From: Streptomyces sp. NBC_00461
GTDB taxonomy: Bacteria; Actinomycetota; Actinomycetes; Streptomycetales; Streptomycetaceae
DNA: 64,000 bases
Direction of reading: 5' to 3'
Assembly (NCBI RefSeq): GCF_036013935.1
Contig: NZ_CP107902.1
Coordinates: 5,551,001-5,615,000, forward strand
Part shown: positions 40,746 through 50,912 of the stretch, in pieces
How the letters are laid out: every line of letters begins with the position of its first letter
Numbering within the stretch: position 1 is the stretch's first letter
Translations under genes and position numbers: made by a program
The notes under the pieces: model-generated
Databases searched by the model: none
The model's input: only the letters and a program-made list of their open reading frames with translations
What the model was told of the DNA's origin: nothing

Positions 40746-42452
40746 GTGCCTGAGCTGAGGCCTTGGCGGGCCGCGAGACCGCATGTGGCGCGGGCGGCGA
40801 ACGCCGTCCGACCGCATCTGGCACGGGCCGCCGGGACCGTACGCCCGCAGCTCGAACGAGCCGCGAACGCCGTGCGACCGGGCCTCGAACGGGCCGCGGC
40901 CGCGGCGAAACCGCAGCTCGCGCGGGTGCGGCCCGCACGGAAGCAGCTCAGCCGGAACACGCGGACGAAGTCCGTTGGGACCTGGCAGTACACCGCGGGT
41001 GCCGCCACCGCCGGTGTGGCGCTGGCCGTCACCGTGGCGACCGCCGTCGGCCCCTGGGACTCCACCGGTCAGCGTACGGCCGAGGCGGACCGCGCAGTTG
41101 CCCTGGAACGAACGGGTGGCGCAGATCACGGCCGTAATTCCGATACGTCTGGTTCATCCGGTGCGGCGGCCGGGGCGCCCCGACCCGCCCCCAGCGCCGC
41201 CTCCGTCCTGACCGGCCTGGGCGGCGCCACGAACACCGTCAGGTCGGCCCCGACCGGTCCGGCCCTCTCCGACGTCCTGGGGCCCCTGCTGGGGAACGCG
41301 GCGCTCGGCACCCGCCACGCCGGCGCGGTCGTCGACATCGCCAGCGGCAAGCGCCTCTACGGCACCGGCGCCGACGACGCCCTGACCCCCGCCTCCACCA
41401 CCAAGATCGCCACCGCGGTCGCCGCCCTCTCGGCGATGGGCGCCGACCACCGCCTGACCACCCGCGCGGACCTGGAGCCCGACACCGGGGAACTCGTCCT
41501 GGTCGGCGGCGGCGACCCGACCCTGACGGCCCGCAGGACGGCCGAGGGCACCTCCCGCCAGGGCGAAGCCGAGAGCGGAGAGGGCTGGGCGAGCCTGCGG
41601 GACCTGGCCGACAAAACGGCGAAGGCGCTGAAGAAGCGCGATGTGCGGTCGGTGACGCTCTCCTACGACACCACCCTGTTCGCGGGTCCCGCGCTGCACC
41701 CCATCGGCGTCGACGGCAACCTCGCGCCCGTCAGCGCCCTGATGGCCGACGAGGGCCGCATCAACGACTCGACGAGCGGCCCCGCCAAGCGCGTGACGGA
41801 CCCGGCTGCGGACGCGGCCCGGACGTTCGCCACGTTCCTCGGGAAGCGCGGCATCACGACCACGCCCCCCGGCCCGTCCAAGGCGACGACCCGGGCCGAG
41901 AACCTCGCCACCGTCACCTCGCCCCCGCTCTCGGCCCTGGTCGAGCGCATGCTGACCAACAGCGACAACGACATCGCGGAGGCCCTGGCCCGCCAGACGG
42001 CCGTCGCGACGGGGAAGCCCGCGAGCTTCGCCGGCGGTGCGTCCGCGATCGCCGGCGCTCTGAAGAGGCTCGAACTCCCCCTCAAGGGCGCCGAGTTCCA
42101 CGACGGCAGCGGCCTCAACAGGGACGACAGGCTGACGGCCGACCTGCTCACGGCCCTGCTGGTGAAGGCCGGGGATCCCTCCCACCCCGAACTCCGGCCG
42201 GTCCTGACGGGCCTTCCGGTGGCCGGCTTCACCGGCACCCTGACCACCCGCTACGCCGACGGCGCGGCAGGAGTCGTACGGGCGAAGACGGGCACCCTGA
42301 CGGGCGTGAACACGCTGGCGGGAACGGTGGTCGACCAGGACGGCCGCCTGCTGGCGTTCGCCTTCCTGGCGTCGGACACGACCAGTGCAGGCGAGGCCCA
42401 GTCCGCGTTGGACAGAACGGCCACCGCTCTGGCGGCGTGCGGCTGCGGGTGA
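40746..42452 (+). CDS. dacB: D-alanyl-D-alanine carboxypeptidase/endopeptidase (PBP4 / peptidase S13)
   Basis: 568 residues from the GTG at 40746, 8 bases after AAAGGGG; GTG 40740 is less suited. The N-terminus is cytoplasmic and very basic. An 11-residue pattern (R-A-A-x-x-V-R-P-x-L-x) repeats about four times over residues 17-60. One membrane span follows at ~83-101, with a low-complexity stretch to ~150. The S13 domain has SxxK as STTK (217-220), SxN as SDN in MLTNSDNDIAEAL, and KTG in VRAKTGTLTG. It trims or cleaves peptidoglycan outside the membrane. The repeated basic N-terminal region is unusual for PBP4. Confidence 0.92.
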   Translation: MPELRPWRAARPHVARAANAVRPHLARAAGTVRPQLERAANAVRPGLERAAAAAKPQLARVRPARKQLSRNTRTKSVGTWQYTAGAATAGVALAVTVATAVGPWDSTGQRTAEADRAVALERTGGADHGRNSDTSGSSGAAAGAPRPAPSAASVLTGLGGATNTVRSAPTGPALSDVLGPLLGNAALGTRHAGAVVDIASGKRLYGTGADDALTPASTTKIATAVAALSAMGADHRLTTRADLEPDTGELVLVGGGDPTLTARRTAEGTSRQGEAESGEGWASLRDLADKTAKALKKRDVRSVTLSYDTTLFAGPALHPIGVDGNLAPVSALMADEGRINDSTSGPAKRVTDPAADAARTFATFLGKRGITTTPPGPSKATTRAENLATVTSPPLSALVERMLTNSDNDIAEALARQTAVATGKPASFAGGASAIAGALKRLELPLKGAEFHDGSGLNRDDRLTADLLTALLVKAGDPSHPELRPVLTGLPVAGFTGTLTTRYADGAAGVVRAKTGTLTGVNTLAGTVVDQDGRLLAFAFLASDTTSAGEAQSALDRTATALAACGCG

Positions 42453-42543
42453 CCGCCGCCGGAAGTCGCCCCGCCGACCGACGCAGGCCGCGGTCGACCG
42501 CCGCGGCCTGCCCCAAGTGGGAACGCTCACGTACCGTTGACGC

Positions 42544-43668
42544 ATGACGAGCATCGGTGGTGCCGAGATGGTCGACTGGAATCTCGCGGTCGCGACCGCG
42601 ACCCGGCTCGTGCGGCCGGGCCCCGACGTGAGCCGCGACGAGGCCCGGGCCGTCGTCGCGGAACTGCGCAGGCATGCCAAGTCCTCGGAGGGACACGTCC
42701 GGGGCTTCACCCGTATGGGCACGGAGGAGACCCACGACACCCCGGTCCTCGTCGTCGACCGCCCCGGCTGGGTCCGGGCGAACGTCGCAGGCTTCCGGGA
42801 AATCCTCAAGCCGCTCCTGGACAAGATGCAGGAACGGCGCGGCAACACCCCCGGCGGCGCGGTCCTCGGCGCTGTCGGCGGCAAGGTCACCGGCGTCGAA
42901 CTGGGCATGCTGCTGTCGTTCCTGGCCTCCCGGGTCCTCGGCCAGTACGAGACCTTCGCCCCCGCCACCCGCGAACTCCCCGCTGGGGAGAACGGCGGCG
43001 GCCGGCTGCTCCTCGTCGCCCCGAACATCGTGCACGTGGAGCGTGAACTCGACGTACAGCCCCACGACTTCCGCCTGTGGGTCTGCCTGCACGAGGAGAC
43101 GCACCGCACGCAGTTCAGCGCGGTGCCCTGGCTGCGCGACCACCTGGAGGGCGAAATCCAGTCTTTCTTGGGGGAGACCGACGTCGACCCCATGACCGTG
43201 CTCGAGCGTATCCGCGAAGCCGCCCAGTCCCTCGCCGGCGGACGCCCCGAGGCCGAGGAGGACGACGGCGGGCGCTCCTTCGTGGAGATCGTGCAGACCC
43301 CGGCGCAGCGGGAGATCCTCGGACGCCTCACCGCCGTGATGTCGCTCCTGGAGGGCCACGCCGACTTCGTGATGGACGGCGTCGGTCCGGACGTCGTGCC
43401 GAGCGTCGCCGAGATCCGCGAGAAGTTCCAGCAGCGCCGGGCGAAGGGTGCCTCGCGACTGGACACGGCCCTGCGCAAACTGCTGGGTCTGGATGCCAAA
43501 CTCAGGCAGTACCGCGACGGCGAGCGTTTCGTACGGGCGGTCGTGGACGAGGTGGGCATGGACGGCTTCAACCGCGTGTGGACGTCCCCGAACACCCTCC
43601 CGACCAAGTCGGAGATCGCCAAACCGGCGGACTGGGTCGCGCGGGTGCACCGCAAGCCCGAGTCGTGA
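42544..43668 (+). CDS. DUF2342 zinc-dependent metalloprotease-like protein ('F420 biosynthesis-associated')
   Basis: 374 residues. The ATG has no Shine-Dalgarno sequence and lies just after TACCGTTGACGC, so the message may be leaderless. The family is marked by MVDWNLAVATATRLVRPGPD near the start, a zinc-protease-like HEETH in LWVCLHEETHRTQF, and MSLLEGHADFVMDGVG, which carries a second EGHADF motif. Databases call it a coenzyme F420 biosynthesis-associated protein or zinc-dependent metalloprotease, but neither role is proven. It sits between dacB and tilS as in other actinobacteria. Confidence 0.9.
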   Translation: MTSIGGAEMVDWNLAVATATRLVRPGPDVSRDEARAVVAELRRHAKSSEGHVRGFTRMGTEETHDTPVLVVDRPGWVRANVAGFREILKPLLDKMQERRGNTPGGAVLGAVGGKVTGVELGMLLSFLASRVLGQYETFAPATRELPAGENGGGRLLLVAPNIVHVERELDVQPHDFRLWVCLHEETHRTQFSAVPWLRDHLEGEIQSFLGETDVDPMTVLERIREAAQSLAGGRPEAEEDDGGRSFVEIVQTPAQREILGRLTAVMSLLEGHADFVMDGVGPDVVPSVAEIREKFQQRRAKGASRLDTALRKLLGLDAKLRQYRDGERFVRAVVDEVGMDGFNRVWTSPNTLPTKSEIAKPADWVARVHRKPES

Positions 43669-43880
43669 ACGCCGTAGGCGAGTGGTGAACGCCGTAGGAA
43701 GGTCGTGAAACGAATCCGGCCGACGGCAGGCGAACGCCCCTCAGATCACCCGTCCGAGGGACCGTGAGCGATGGGTAGGCGTGCGATGCTCGGGGAACGC
43801 CCCGGTTCTGTCACCATCTACACACTCTGAGTGACCGACCCCGGGCTCACCCCCCGACAACTTCATGAAGGGAACCGGAC

Positions 43881-44924
43881 ATGGGTCCCCATCCTGCGGT
43901 CGCGGCGATACGCCTGGCGGTCCGCCACGTCCTGCACGACCTCCTCAACGACCAACAGACGACCTCCCGGGCCCCCGGGCTCGTCGAGCAGACCCCGCAC
44001 GAGCGCAGGCCCTCGCCGCTCGTGCTCGTGGCCTGCTCCGGCGGCGCCGACTCCATGGCCCTCGCCTCCGCCCTCGCGTTCGAGGCACCCAAGCTCGGCA
44101 TCCGCGCCGGCGGCGTCACCGTCGACCACGGCCTGCAGCCCGGCTCCGACCTGCGAGCCGAGGAAGTCGGACTGCGGCTGCGCCAACTCGGCCTCGACCC
44201 GGTCGACTCCGTCGCCGTGACCGTCGGCCGCGAAGGGGGACCCGAAGCCGCCGCGCGCGACGCCCGGTACGCCGCCCTCGACGCCGCGGCCCTGCGCCAC
44301 GGCGCCGCCGCGGTCCTGCTCGGCCACACCCGCGACGACCAGGCCGAGACCGTCCTGCTCGGCCTCGCCCGCGGCTCCGGCATCCGCTCCCTGTCCGGAA
44401 TGGCCGCGGTCTCGGGGGCCGACGGCCGCTACCGGCGCCCCTTCCTCCAGCTCGACCGGCAGACCGCCCGCAAGGCCTGCATGGTCCAGTCGCTCCCCGT
44501 CTGGGACGACCCCCACAACGCGGATCCCGCGTACACCCGCTCCCGGCTGCGCCACGAAGGCCTGCCCGCCCTGGAGAAGGCCCTCGGCAAGGGCGTGGTG
44601 GAGGCTCTCGCCCGCACCGCCCAGCTCTCCCGCGACGACGCCGACGCCCTGGACGCCTGGGCCGGCCAGGCCGACGCCACTGTGCGCGACGCCACAGGGT
44701 TGCTGGAGTGCGCCAAGCTCTACGCCCTGCCGCCCGCCGTGCGCCGTCGCATCCTGCGCAGGGCCGCCATCCAGGCCGGGGCGCCCGCCGGTTCGCTGTT
44801 CGCCCGTCACATCGAGGAAGTCGACCGGCTGATCACCGGCTGGCGCGGCCAGGGGGCCATCAATCTCCCGGGCAAAGTCGTCGCGCAGCGCCAGGGTGGC
44901 AGACTGGTGATTCGGCAAGGCTGA
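43881..44924 (+). CDS. tilS: tRNA(Ile)-lysidine synthetase
   Basis: 347 residues. The ATG follows GAAGGGAACCGG. The N-type PP-loop SGGADS is at 53-58, with [11 protein letters not shown] and [20 protein letters not shown] typical of TilS. The C-terminal substrate domain is short, as in actinobacteria. TilS attaches lysine to C34 of tRNA-Ile(CAU) using ATP, changing its decoding to AUA. It is essential in most bacteria. The hpt gene follows 55 bp downstream, the usual tilS-hpt-ftsH order. Confidence 0.95.
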   Translation: MGPHPAVAAIRLAVRHVLHDLLNDQQTTSRAPGLVEQTPHERRPSPLVLVACSGGADSMALASALAFEAPKLGIRAGGVTVDHGLQPGSDLRAEEVGLRLRQLGLDPVDSVAVTVGREGGPEAAARDARYAALDAAALRHGAAAVLLGHTRDDQAETVLLGLARGSGIRSLSGMAAVSGADGRYRRPFLQLDRQTARKACMVQSLPVWDDPHNADPAYTRSRLRHEGLPALEKALGKGVVEALARTAQLSRDDADALDAWAGQADATVRDATGLLECAKLYALPPAVRRRILRRAAIQAGAPAGSLFARHIEEVDRLITGWRGQGAINLPGKVVAQRQGGRLVIRQG

Positions 44925-44979
44925 AACCTTGCCCCCCTTTGGGGGGTGCTGGGCGGCCGTGGTGGGACGACCGAAAGTG

Positions 44980-45540
44980 ATGCGGGTGGACGCGAAAGAC
45001 ATGGGCACCGACCTCAAAGAGGTGCTCATCACCAAGGAAGAGATCGACGCGAAGCTGGTAGAGCTCGCCGCGAAGATCGACGCGGAGTACGCGGGTAAGG
45101 ACCTGCTCATCGTCGGTGTGCTCAAGGGCGCCGTGATGGTCATGGCCGACCTCGCCCGGGCGCTGTCCACCCCCGTCACCATGGACTGGATGGCCGTGTC
45201 GTCGTACGGCGCGGGCACCCAGTCCTCCGGTGTGGTGCGGATCCTCAAGGACCTCGACACCGACATCAAGGGCAGGCATGTCCTGATCGTCGAGGACATC
45301 ATCGACTCCGGCCTGACGCTGTCCTGGCTGCTGTCCAACCTCGGCTCCCGCGAGCCGGAGTCGCTCAAGGTGTGCACGCTGCTGCGCAAGCCGGACGCCG
45401 CCAAGGTCGCGATCGAGGTGGAGTGGGTCGGCTTCGACATCCCGAACGAGTTCGTCGTGGGCTACGGCCTCGACTACGCCGAGAAGTACCGCAACCTCCC
45501 GTTCGTCGGTACGCTCGCGCCCCACGTCTACGGCGGCTGA
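44980..45540 (+). CDS. hpt: Hypoxanthine phosphoribosyltransferase
   Basis: 186 residues from the ATG at 44980, giving [20 protein letters not shown] as in other Streptomyces; a GTG directly before it (44977) is an alternative. The PRPP loop [18 protein letters not shown] is complete, as is the early [17 protein letters not shown]. It salvages hypoxanthine and guanine to nucleotides. It sits in the conserved tilS-hpt-ftsH set. Confidence 0.95.
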   Translation: MRVDAKDMGTDLKEVLITKEEIDAKLVELAAKIDAEYAGKDLLIVGVLKGAVMVMADLARALSTPVTMDWMAVSSYGAGTQSSGVVRILKDLDTDIKGRHVLIVEDIIDSGLTLSWLLSNLGSREPESLKVCTLLRKPDAAKVAIEVEWVGFDIPNEFVVGYGLDYAEKYRNLPFVGTLAPHVYGG

Positions 45541-45723
45541 GCCGGTCGGGCCTTCTTTGTAGGACGATCGGGAACCCCAGCGGGTTTCGCGCCGTTGGAG
45601 CATGCAGACGGGTTTGGCAGCCGTCCCGTGCGGCTGCGGGCCACAATGCTGGGGTACCGTCAGAAGAACTGTCTTATCAAACTCACTATGGCAGGAGGGA
45701 CGGGGCGACACCGCTCCGTATGG

Positions 45724-47763
45724 ATGGACGTGAAGCGATACTTCCGTGGGCCGGTCATGTGGATCGTGCTGGCCGTCCTTGCCGTGGTCGTGTTGATGCA
45801 GGTCGTCGGCTCGTCCGGCGGCTACAAGACGGTGGACACCGGCCAGGTCGTGGCAGCGATCAATGACAACAAGGTCGAATCAGCCAAGCTGACCACCGGC
45901 GACGAGCAGACCGTCAAGGTCCAGCTCAAGGACGGCGTAAAGGTCGAGGGCAGCTCGAAGATCCAGGCGAGCTACATCGGCGATCAGGGCGTGACCATCG
46001 CCAACACGCTGCAGACCAAATACCAGGACAAGCAGATCCCGGACGGCTACACCGTTTCGCCGTCCAAGCAGAACCCCTTCCTGGGCATCCTGCTCTCCCT
46101 GCTCCCCTTCGTCCTCATCGTGGTCGTCTTCCTGTTCCTGATGAATCAGATGCAGGGCGGCGGCTCCCGGGTCATGAACTTCGGCAAGTCGAAGGCCAAG
46201 CTCATCACCAAGGACACTCCCAAGACGACGTTCTCGGACGTCGCGGGCTGTGACGAGGCCGTCGAGGAGCTCCACGAGATCAAGGAGTTCCTGCAGGAAC
46301 CGGCGAAGTTCCAGGCCGTCGGTGCCAAGATCCCCAAGGGCGTGCTCCTCTACGGCCGTCCCGGTACCGGCAAGACGCTGCTCGCGCGTGCCGTGGCCGG
46401 CGAGGCCGGGGTGCCCTTCTACTCGATCTCGGGTTCCGACTTCGTCGAGATGTTCGTCGGTGTCGGTGCCTCCCGAGTCCGTGACCTGTTCGAGCAGGCC
46501 AAGGCGAACGCTCCGGCGATCGTCTTCGTCGACGAGATCGACGCGGTCGGCCGCCATCGCGGCGCCGGCCTCGGCGGTGGTCACGACGAGCGCGAGCAGA
46601 CGCTGAACCAGCTGCTCGTCGAGATGGACGGCTTCGACGTCAAGGGCGGTGTGATTCTCATCGCCGCCACGAACCGCCCGGACATCCTCGACCCGGCGCT
46701 GCTGCGTCCCGGACGCTTCGACCGCCAGATCGCGGTCGACCCGCCGGACCTGCAGGGTCGCCTGGAGATCCTCAAGGTTCACCAGAAGGGCAAGCCGGTC
46801 GCCCAGGACGTCGACCTCGCGGCCGTCGCCCGTCGTACCCCCGGCTTCACCGGCGCCGACCTGAGCAACGTCCTCAACGAGGCCGCTCTGCTCACGGCGC
46901 GCAGCGACAAGAAGCTGATCGACAACCTCAGCCTGGACGAGGCGATCGACCGCGTGGTGGCGGGCCCGCAGAAGCGGACCCGGATCATGTCGGACAAGGA
47001 GAAGAAGATCACCGCGTACCACGAGGGCGGTCACGCCCTGGTCGCGGCGGCTTCCCCCAACTCCGACCCGGTCCACAAGATCACGATCCTGTCGCGCGGC
47101 CGGGCCCTCGGTTACACGATGGTCCTGCCGGACGAGGACAAGTACTCCACGACCCGCAACGAGATGCTGGACCAGCTGGCCTACATGCTGGGTGGCCGTG
47201 CGGCCGAGGAGCTCGTCTTCCACGACCCGACGACGGGCGCTGCGAACGACATCGAGAAGGCCACCACAACGGCCCGCGCGATGGTCACGCAGTACGGCAT
47301 GACCGAGCGTCTCGGCGCCATCAAGTTCGGGGGCGACAACAGCGAGCCGTTCCTGGGCCGGGAGATGTCGCACCCGCGTGACTACTCGGAAGAGGTCGCC
47401 GCGCTGGTCGACGAAGAGGTCAAGAAGCTCATCGAGACGGCGCACAACGAGGCCTGGGAGATCCTGGTCGAGAACCGCGACGTCCTCGACCAGCTGGTCC
47501 TCCAGTTGCTGGAGAAGGAGACGCTGAACAAGGAGCAGATCGCCGAGGTCTTCGCTCCCATCGTCAAGCGTCCCCCGCGGCCGGCCTGGACCGGTTCCTC
47601 CCGCCGCACGCCGTCCACCCGTCCGCCGGTGCTCTCCCCCAAGGAGCTCGCACTGACGAACGGGGCCAACGGCGCGACCCCGGCGATCACCACCGTCAAG
47701 GCCACCGCTGCGGAGTCCGCTCCGGTGACCGAGCAGGCCCCGGAGGAGCGTCCGGAGAGCTGA
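45724..47763 (+). CDS. ftsH: ATP-dependent zinc metalloprotease FtsH
   Basis: 679 residues from the ATG at 45724; in-frame upstream starts exist, for example an ATG near 45688 after a promoter-like CACTAT. One membrane span is at ~11-29, a small extracytoplasmic domain follows, and a second span lies at ~118-140. The AAA+ domain has Walker A as GRPGTGKT (Arg212, where nearly all FtsH proteins have Pro), Walker [12 protein letters not shown] and the SRH region. The zinc site is HEGGH (433-437). The C-terminus is a Pro/Thr/Ala-rich tail. It degrades membrane and cytoplasmic proteins. A terminator follows. Confidence 0.95.
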   Translation: MDVKRYFRGPVMWIVLAVLAVVVLMQVVGSSGGYKTVDTGQVVAAINDNKVESAKLTTGDEQTVKVQLKDGVKVEGSSKIQASYIGDQGVTIANTLQTKYQDKQIPDGYTVSPSKQNPFLGILLSLLPFVLIVVVFLFLMNQMQGGGSRVMNFGKSKAKLITKDTPKTTFSDVAGCDEAVEELHEIKEFLQEPAKFQAVGAKIPKGVLLYGRPGTGKTLLARAVAGEAGVPFYSISGSDFVEMFVGVGASRVRDLFEQAKANAPAIVFVDEIDAVGRHRGAGLGGGHDEREQTLNQLLVEMDGFDVKGGVILIAATNRPDILDPALLRPGRFDRQIAVDPPDLQGRLEILKVHQKGKPVAQDVDLAAVARRTPGFTGADLSNVLNEAALLTARSDKKLIDNLSLDEAIDRVVAGPQKRTRIMSDKEKKITAYHEGGHALVAAASPNSDPVHKITILSRGRALGYTMVLPDEDKYSTTRNEMLDQLAYMLGGRAAEELVFHDPTTGAANDIEKATTTARAMVTQYGMTERLGAIKFGGDNSEPFLGREMSHPRDYSEEVAALVDEEVKKLIETAHNEAWEILVENRDVLDQLVLQLLEKETLNKEQIAEVFAPIVKRPPRPAWTGSSRRTPSTRPPVLSPKELALTNGANGATPAITTVKATAAESAPVTEQAPEERPES

Positions 47764-47803
47764 CCACCGCTCTCCCGGCCGCCTCGTCAGGCCCGGAATG
47801 ACT

Positions 47804-47839
47804 GCCGCGCCCCCCAGGTTCTAGCCTGGGGGGCGCGGC
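47804..47839 (+). terminator. Terminator of ftsH
   Basis: A 14-15-bp GC-rich stem (GCCGCGCCCCCCAGG and its complement) around TTCTA, followed by ATTTCC, lies 40 bp after the ftsH stop. Confidence 0.9.
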
Positions 47840-47906
47840 ATTTCCGTATGTCCGCAGATGAGGCGCGTGGCCCACACGTGTGACCCGCACAGGAACGAGG
47901 CACCAC

Positions 47907-48512
47907 ATGACCGACCCCGTGACGCTCGACGGCGAGGGTGAGATCGGCGTGTTCGACGAGAAGCGCGCCGAGAACGCCGTACGCGAACTGCTGATCGCGG
48001 TCGGCGAGGACCCCGACCGGGAGGGACTCAGGGAGACGCCGGCGCGGGTGGCGCGGGCCTATCGGGAGATCTTCGCGGGACTGTGGCAGAAGCCCGAGGA
48101 CGTGCTGACGACGACGTTCGACCTGGGGCACGACGAGATGGTGCTCGTGAAGGACATCGAGGTCCTGAGCTCCTGCGAGCATCATCTGGTGCCGTTTGTC
48201 GGCGTCGCCCACGTCGGTTACATCCCGTCCGCCGACGGCAAGATCACGGGCCTGTCGAAGCTGGCCCGGCTCGTGGATGTGTTCGCCCGTCGGCCTCAGG
48301 TGCAGGAACGTCTCACCACGCAGATCGCCGACTCCCTGATGGAGATTCTGGAGCCGCGTGGCGTGATCGTCGTCGTCGAGTGCGAGCACATGTGCATGTC
48401 GATGCGGGGCGTCCGCAAGCCCGGGGCCAAGACCATAACGTCGGCGGTGCGCGGCCAGCTGCGTGATCCGGCCACCCGTAACGAGGCGATGAGCCTGATC
48501 ATGGCGCGCTGA
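47907..48512 (+). CDS. folE: GTP cyclohydrolase I
   Basis: 201 residues from the ATG at 47907, which follows AGGAACGAGG. It is a type IA enzyme: [20 protein letters not shown] with zinc ligands Cys and His, and [20 protein letters not shown] with the second zinc Cys. It makes dihydroneopterin triphosphate from GTP, the first step toward folate. It is convergent with the folP-folB-folK unit, which carries later steps. Confidence 0.96.
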   Translation: MTDPVTLDGEGEIGVFDEKRAENAVRELLIAVGEDPDREGLRETPARVARAYREIFAGLWQKPEDVLTTTFDLGHDEMVLVKDIEVLSSCEHHLVPFVGVAHVGYIPSADGKITGLSKLARLVDVFARRPQVQERLTTQIADSLMEILEPRGVIVVVECEHMCMSMRGVRKPGAKTITSAVRGQLRDPATRNEAMSLIMAR

Positions 48513-48557
48513 CGCCGGGCGGGCGGCTGGGACGGCGGGGGGCCCGGTGGGGCCGCC

Positions 48558-49043
48558 TCAGGCCGTCGTCGCCGCCCCGTTGTTGTTCTCGTCGTCCTCC
48601 GGGAGCCGGCACACGCGCTCCAGGAAGATGGCCGCCACTATGACCGCGATGCCCGCCACGACCGCGAAGCCGGCGTAGATGGCCTGGTCGCGGCGGGCGG
48701 GGATGTCGAGGAGCTCCAGGAGGAAGACGCCCGTGCCGCCGTACATACCGGCGACGAGGGCGGCCACCAGGGCGCTGGCCTGGCCGAAGACGACCGCACG
48801 GGCAGCCATCATGGGGTCGACGCCCTTGGCCTCGGGGCGGCGCTCGCGCTGGGCCTTGAAGCGGGCACGCAGCGAGAAGGCGGTGGCCAGCAGGACCACC
48901 GCGATCAGGGCGAGGACGATGGGGGCGGCCAGGGGGACGCTGGGGAGGGTCCCGATCGAGTTCCAGAGGCGGGCTCCCGCCCAGGACAGGATTCCGGCCA
49001 CGATGAACACGCCTGCCAGCACCCTGATGCGCAGCTCTCTCAC
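48558..49043 (-). CDS. DUF3180 membrane protein
   Basis: 161 residues from the GTG at 49043, which follows AAGGGA. Four hydrophobic segments are seen (VLAGVFIVAGILSWAGARLW; VPLAAPIVLALIAVVLLATA; ASALVAALVAGMYGGTGVFL; AIYAGFAVVAGIAVIVAAIF). The third carries the conserved pattern FGQASALVAALVAGMYGG. DUF3180 genes follow folK in many actinobacteria. The role is unknown; linkage suggests, but does not show, a tie to folate. Confidence 0.9.
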   Translation of the reverse strand: MRELRIRVLAGVFIVAGILSWAGARLWNSIGTLPSVPLAAPIVLALIAVVLLATAFSLRARFKAQRERRPEAKGVDPMMAARAVVFGQASALVAALVAGMYGGTGVFLLELLDIPARRDQAIYAGFAVVAGIAVIVAAIFLERVCRLPEDDENNNGAATTA

Positions 49044-49111
49044 GGTGTCCCTTCAGCTCCCCCAGGTCCTGCGGACCGTCCCGCAAACAGTGGTCGTCCT
49101 GACCTTAACGA

Positions 49112-49723
49112 CTACTCGGGCAGGTGGAGTTCCAGGTCCTTGCGCGGCGTCACGCCTTCGCGGGTGACGGCGTCCAGGAGATCGGCGACCGTCCCGCGGC
49201 CGGGCAGCTGGGCGTCGGGGTCGACGTCGTGCCAGGGGGCGAGGACGAACGCGCGCTCGTGTGCGCGGGGGTGAGGGAGCGTGAGATGCGGGTCGTCGTC
49301 GACGACGTCGGCGTACGCGACGATGTCGACGTCGAGGGTGCGGGCTCCCCAGCGCTCGTCCCGTACCCGGTGGAAGGCCTCCTCGACCGCGTGGGCCCGC
49401 TCCAGGAGCGAGGACGGGGGGAGGGTGGTCTTCAGGACCACGACCGCGTTGAAGTACGCCGGCTGGCTGCCGGGCTCGACTCCCCAGGGCTCCGTCTCGT
49501 ACACCGGTGAGACGGCCTTGATGCGGACGCCCGGCGTGTCCTCCAGCGCGTCGATCGCGCCCTGGAGGGTCTCCAGCCGGTTGCCGAGGTTCGCGCCGAG
49601 GGAGACCACGGCCCGTTTCGGATTGTGGAGGGTCGTGTCGGCGGCGTCCACCTGCGCCACGACGGAGGCGGGTACCGGCTGTACGGTCGGGTCGCTGTGA
49701 CCCTCGGTGAAGGACGCGGTCAT
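49112..49723 (-). CDS. folK: 2-amino-4-hydroxy-6-hydroxymethyldihydropteridine pyrophosphokinase
   Basis: 203 residues. The ATG at 49723 overlaps the folB stop (ATGA), so the two are coupled. After ~35 variable residues the HPPK core starts: AVVSLGANLGNRLETLQGAI, VYETEPWGVEPGSQPAYFNA, and the signature RWGARTLDVDIVAY with the magnesium-binding Asp pair. It transfers pyrophosphate from ATP to the pterin before FolP acts. Confidence 0.95.
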   Translation of the reverse strand: MTASFTEGHSDPTVQPVPASVVAQVDAADTTLHNPKRAVVSLGANLGNRLETLQGAIDALEDTPGVRIKAVSPVYETEPWGVEPGSQPAYFNAVVVLKTTLPPSSLLERAHAVEEAFHRVRDERWGARTLDVDIVAYADVVDDDPHLTLPHPRAHERAFVLAPWHDVDPDAQLPGRGTVADLLDAVTREGVTPRKDLELHLPE

Positions 49724-50079
49724 ACTCGGCTCCGGGTGATGGTGACGGTCACGTCGTCGAAGGGGACCGTGATCGGTGCGTCCGGCTTGTGGACGCAGAC
49801 CTCGATTTCCTGGACCCCGTCGTGCTTCAGACAGGCCTGGGCGATGTGCTCGGCGAGCGTCTCGATGAGATTGACGGGCTCGCCCTGGACGACGGCCACG
49901 ACCTCCTCCGCCACGATGCCGTAATGCACTGTCTTCGCCAGGTCGTCGTCGGCGGCGGCCGGGCGGGTGTCCAGGCCGAGGACGAGGTCCACGATGAAGG
50001 TCTGGCCCTCCTCACGCTCCCTGGGGAACACACCGTGGTGCCCGCGGGCCTTGAGGCCGCGCAGCGCGACACGATCCAC
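49720..50079 (-). CDS. folB: Dihydroneopterin aldolase
   Basis: 119 residues from the GTG at 50079, which follows AGGAG by 8 bases; longer in-frame starts have no site. It is typical FolB: VDRVALRGLKARGHHGVFPR with the catalytic-site Glu soon after (EREEGQTF), and TVHYGIVAEEVVAVVQGEPV. It cleaves dihydroneopterin to the hydroxymethylpterin used by FolK. Confidence 0.95.
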   Translation of the reverse strand: MDRVALRGLKARGHHGVFPREREEGQTFIVDLVLGLDTRPAAADDDLAKTVHYGIVAEEVVAVVQGEPVNLIETLAEHIAQACLKHDGVQEIEVCVHKPDAPITVPFDDVTVTITRSRV

Positions 50080-50408
50080 GCGAATCACTCCTGCAATCGT
50101 CGGTAACGGCCGGTGCGTACCGTGTGCGGACGGCACACCGGCATCAAATGAATCTACCTGCGGGCACTGACAGGGCCGGGCCACGGGGGTGTGGGCCTGC
50201 GCCGGGACCAGGAGGTTCATCGGGTGTTCTCCCTGGGGAACCCAGCGGCTCACGGGTTGGTAGCCGCCCCTACCCAGGGGTCCGTGATTCCAACCACTTC
50301 TTGGTCCCAGTGGGTTCCGGCCGGTCGCGCGAGCACGTCCGGCCGGCTGCCCTCACCGACTGCCACCGGCTGCCGTCAAAGGTCGCCTACCCACTGGCGC
50401 CTACCCAC
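50080..50408. other. 329-bp gap between the NTF2-like gene and folB
   Basis: No gene is seen. It separates folP plus the NTF2-like gene from folB-folK, so a separate folB promoter is possible. A direct repeat CGCCTACCCACT occurs twice near 50385-50410. Confidence 0.4.
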
Positions 50409-50912
50409 TCAGGACGGCGTGTCGTCGTCCTCGGCCTCGTCGTTTTCGGCCATTACCGGGGAGGCGTGGTGGGACCAGAGCTTCCAGCCGGCGGGGGTGC
50501 GGCGGAACACGTTGGTGGCGACCACCAGCTGGCCGACCAGCGGGCCGAGTTCGTCGCCGCCCTCGGGGGCGGGGCCGCCGCTGAGGATGTTCTCGGTGCA
50601 GTTCACCAGGGCGGTGTCACCGGTGACGGAGACGTGCACGTCGGTGAGGAAGAACTGGATGTAGTCGGTGTTCGCCATGATCAGCGCGTACGACCTCAGG
50701 ACCTCGCCGCGGCCGGTGAGCACGGGCCAGCCGGGGTGCACGCACGAGACCACGCCGACCTCCGCCGGATCGTGGTACTCCTCGTCGACGCCCAGGTCGG
50801 ACGGGGCGAGCCAGAGCGAGGACAGTTCCTCGAAGTCACCGCGCTCCATCGTCTCGTAGAAGGTGGTGTTGGCGGCTTCCACCTGCTCGACGTCCGTGTG
50901 GGGGGCGCTCAC
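50409..50912 (-). CDS. NTF2-like / SnoaL-type protein in the folate gene set
   Basis: 167 residues from the GTG at 50912, which follows AAGGAG and overlaps the folP stop (GTGA). It has the NTF2 cone fold pattern: VEAANTTFYETMERGDFEEL, the WP.LTGRGEVLRSYALIM region, and NVFRRTPAGWKLWSHHASPV at the end. An acidic tail follows. Such proteins sit between folP and folB in Streptomyces; the function is unknown. Coupling to folP suggests coordinated expression. Confidence 0.9.
   Translation of the reverse strand: MSAPHTDVEQVEAANTTFYETMERGDFEELSSLWLAPSDLGVDEEYHDPAEVGVVSCVHPGWPVLTGRGEVLRSYALIMANTDYIQFFLTDVHVSVTGDTALVNCTENILSGGPAPEGGDELGPLVGQLVVATNVFRRTPAGWKLWSHHASPVMAENDEAEDDDTPS

Noticed and set aside
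40746..42452. Beta-lactamase
   Set aside because: The STTK, SDN and KTG motif order, length and genomic place fit peptidase S13 (PBP4), not a soluble beta-lactamase.
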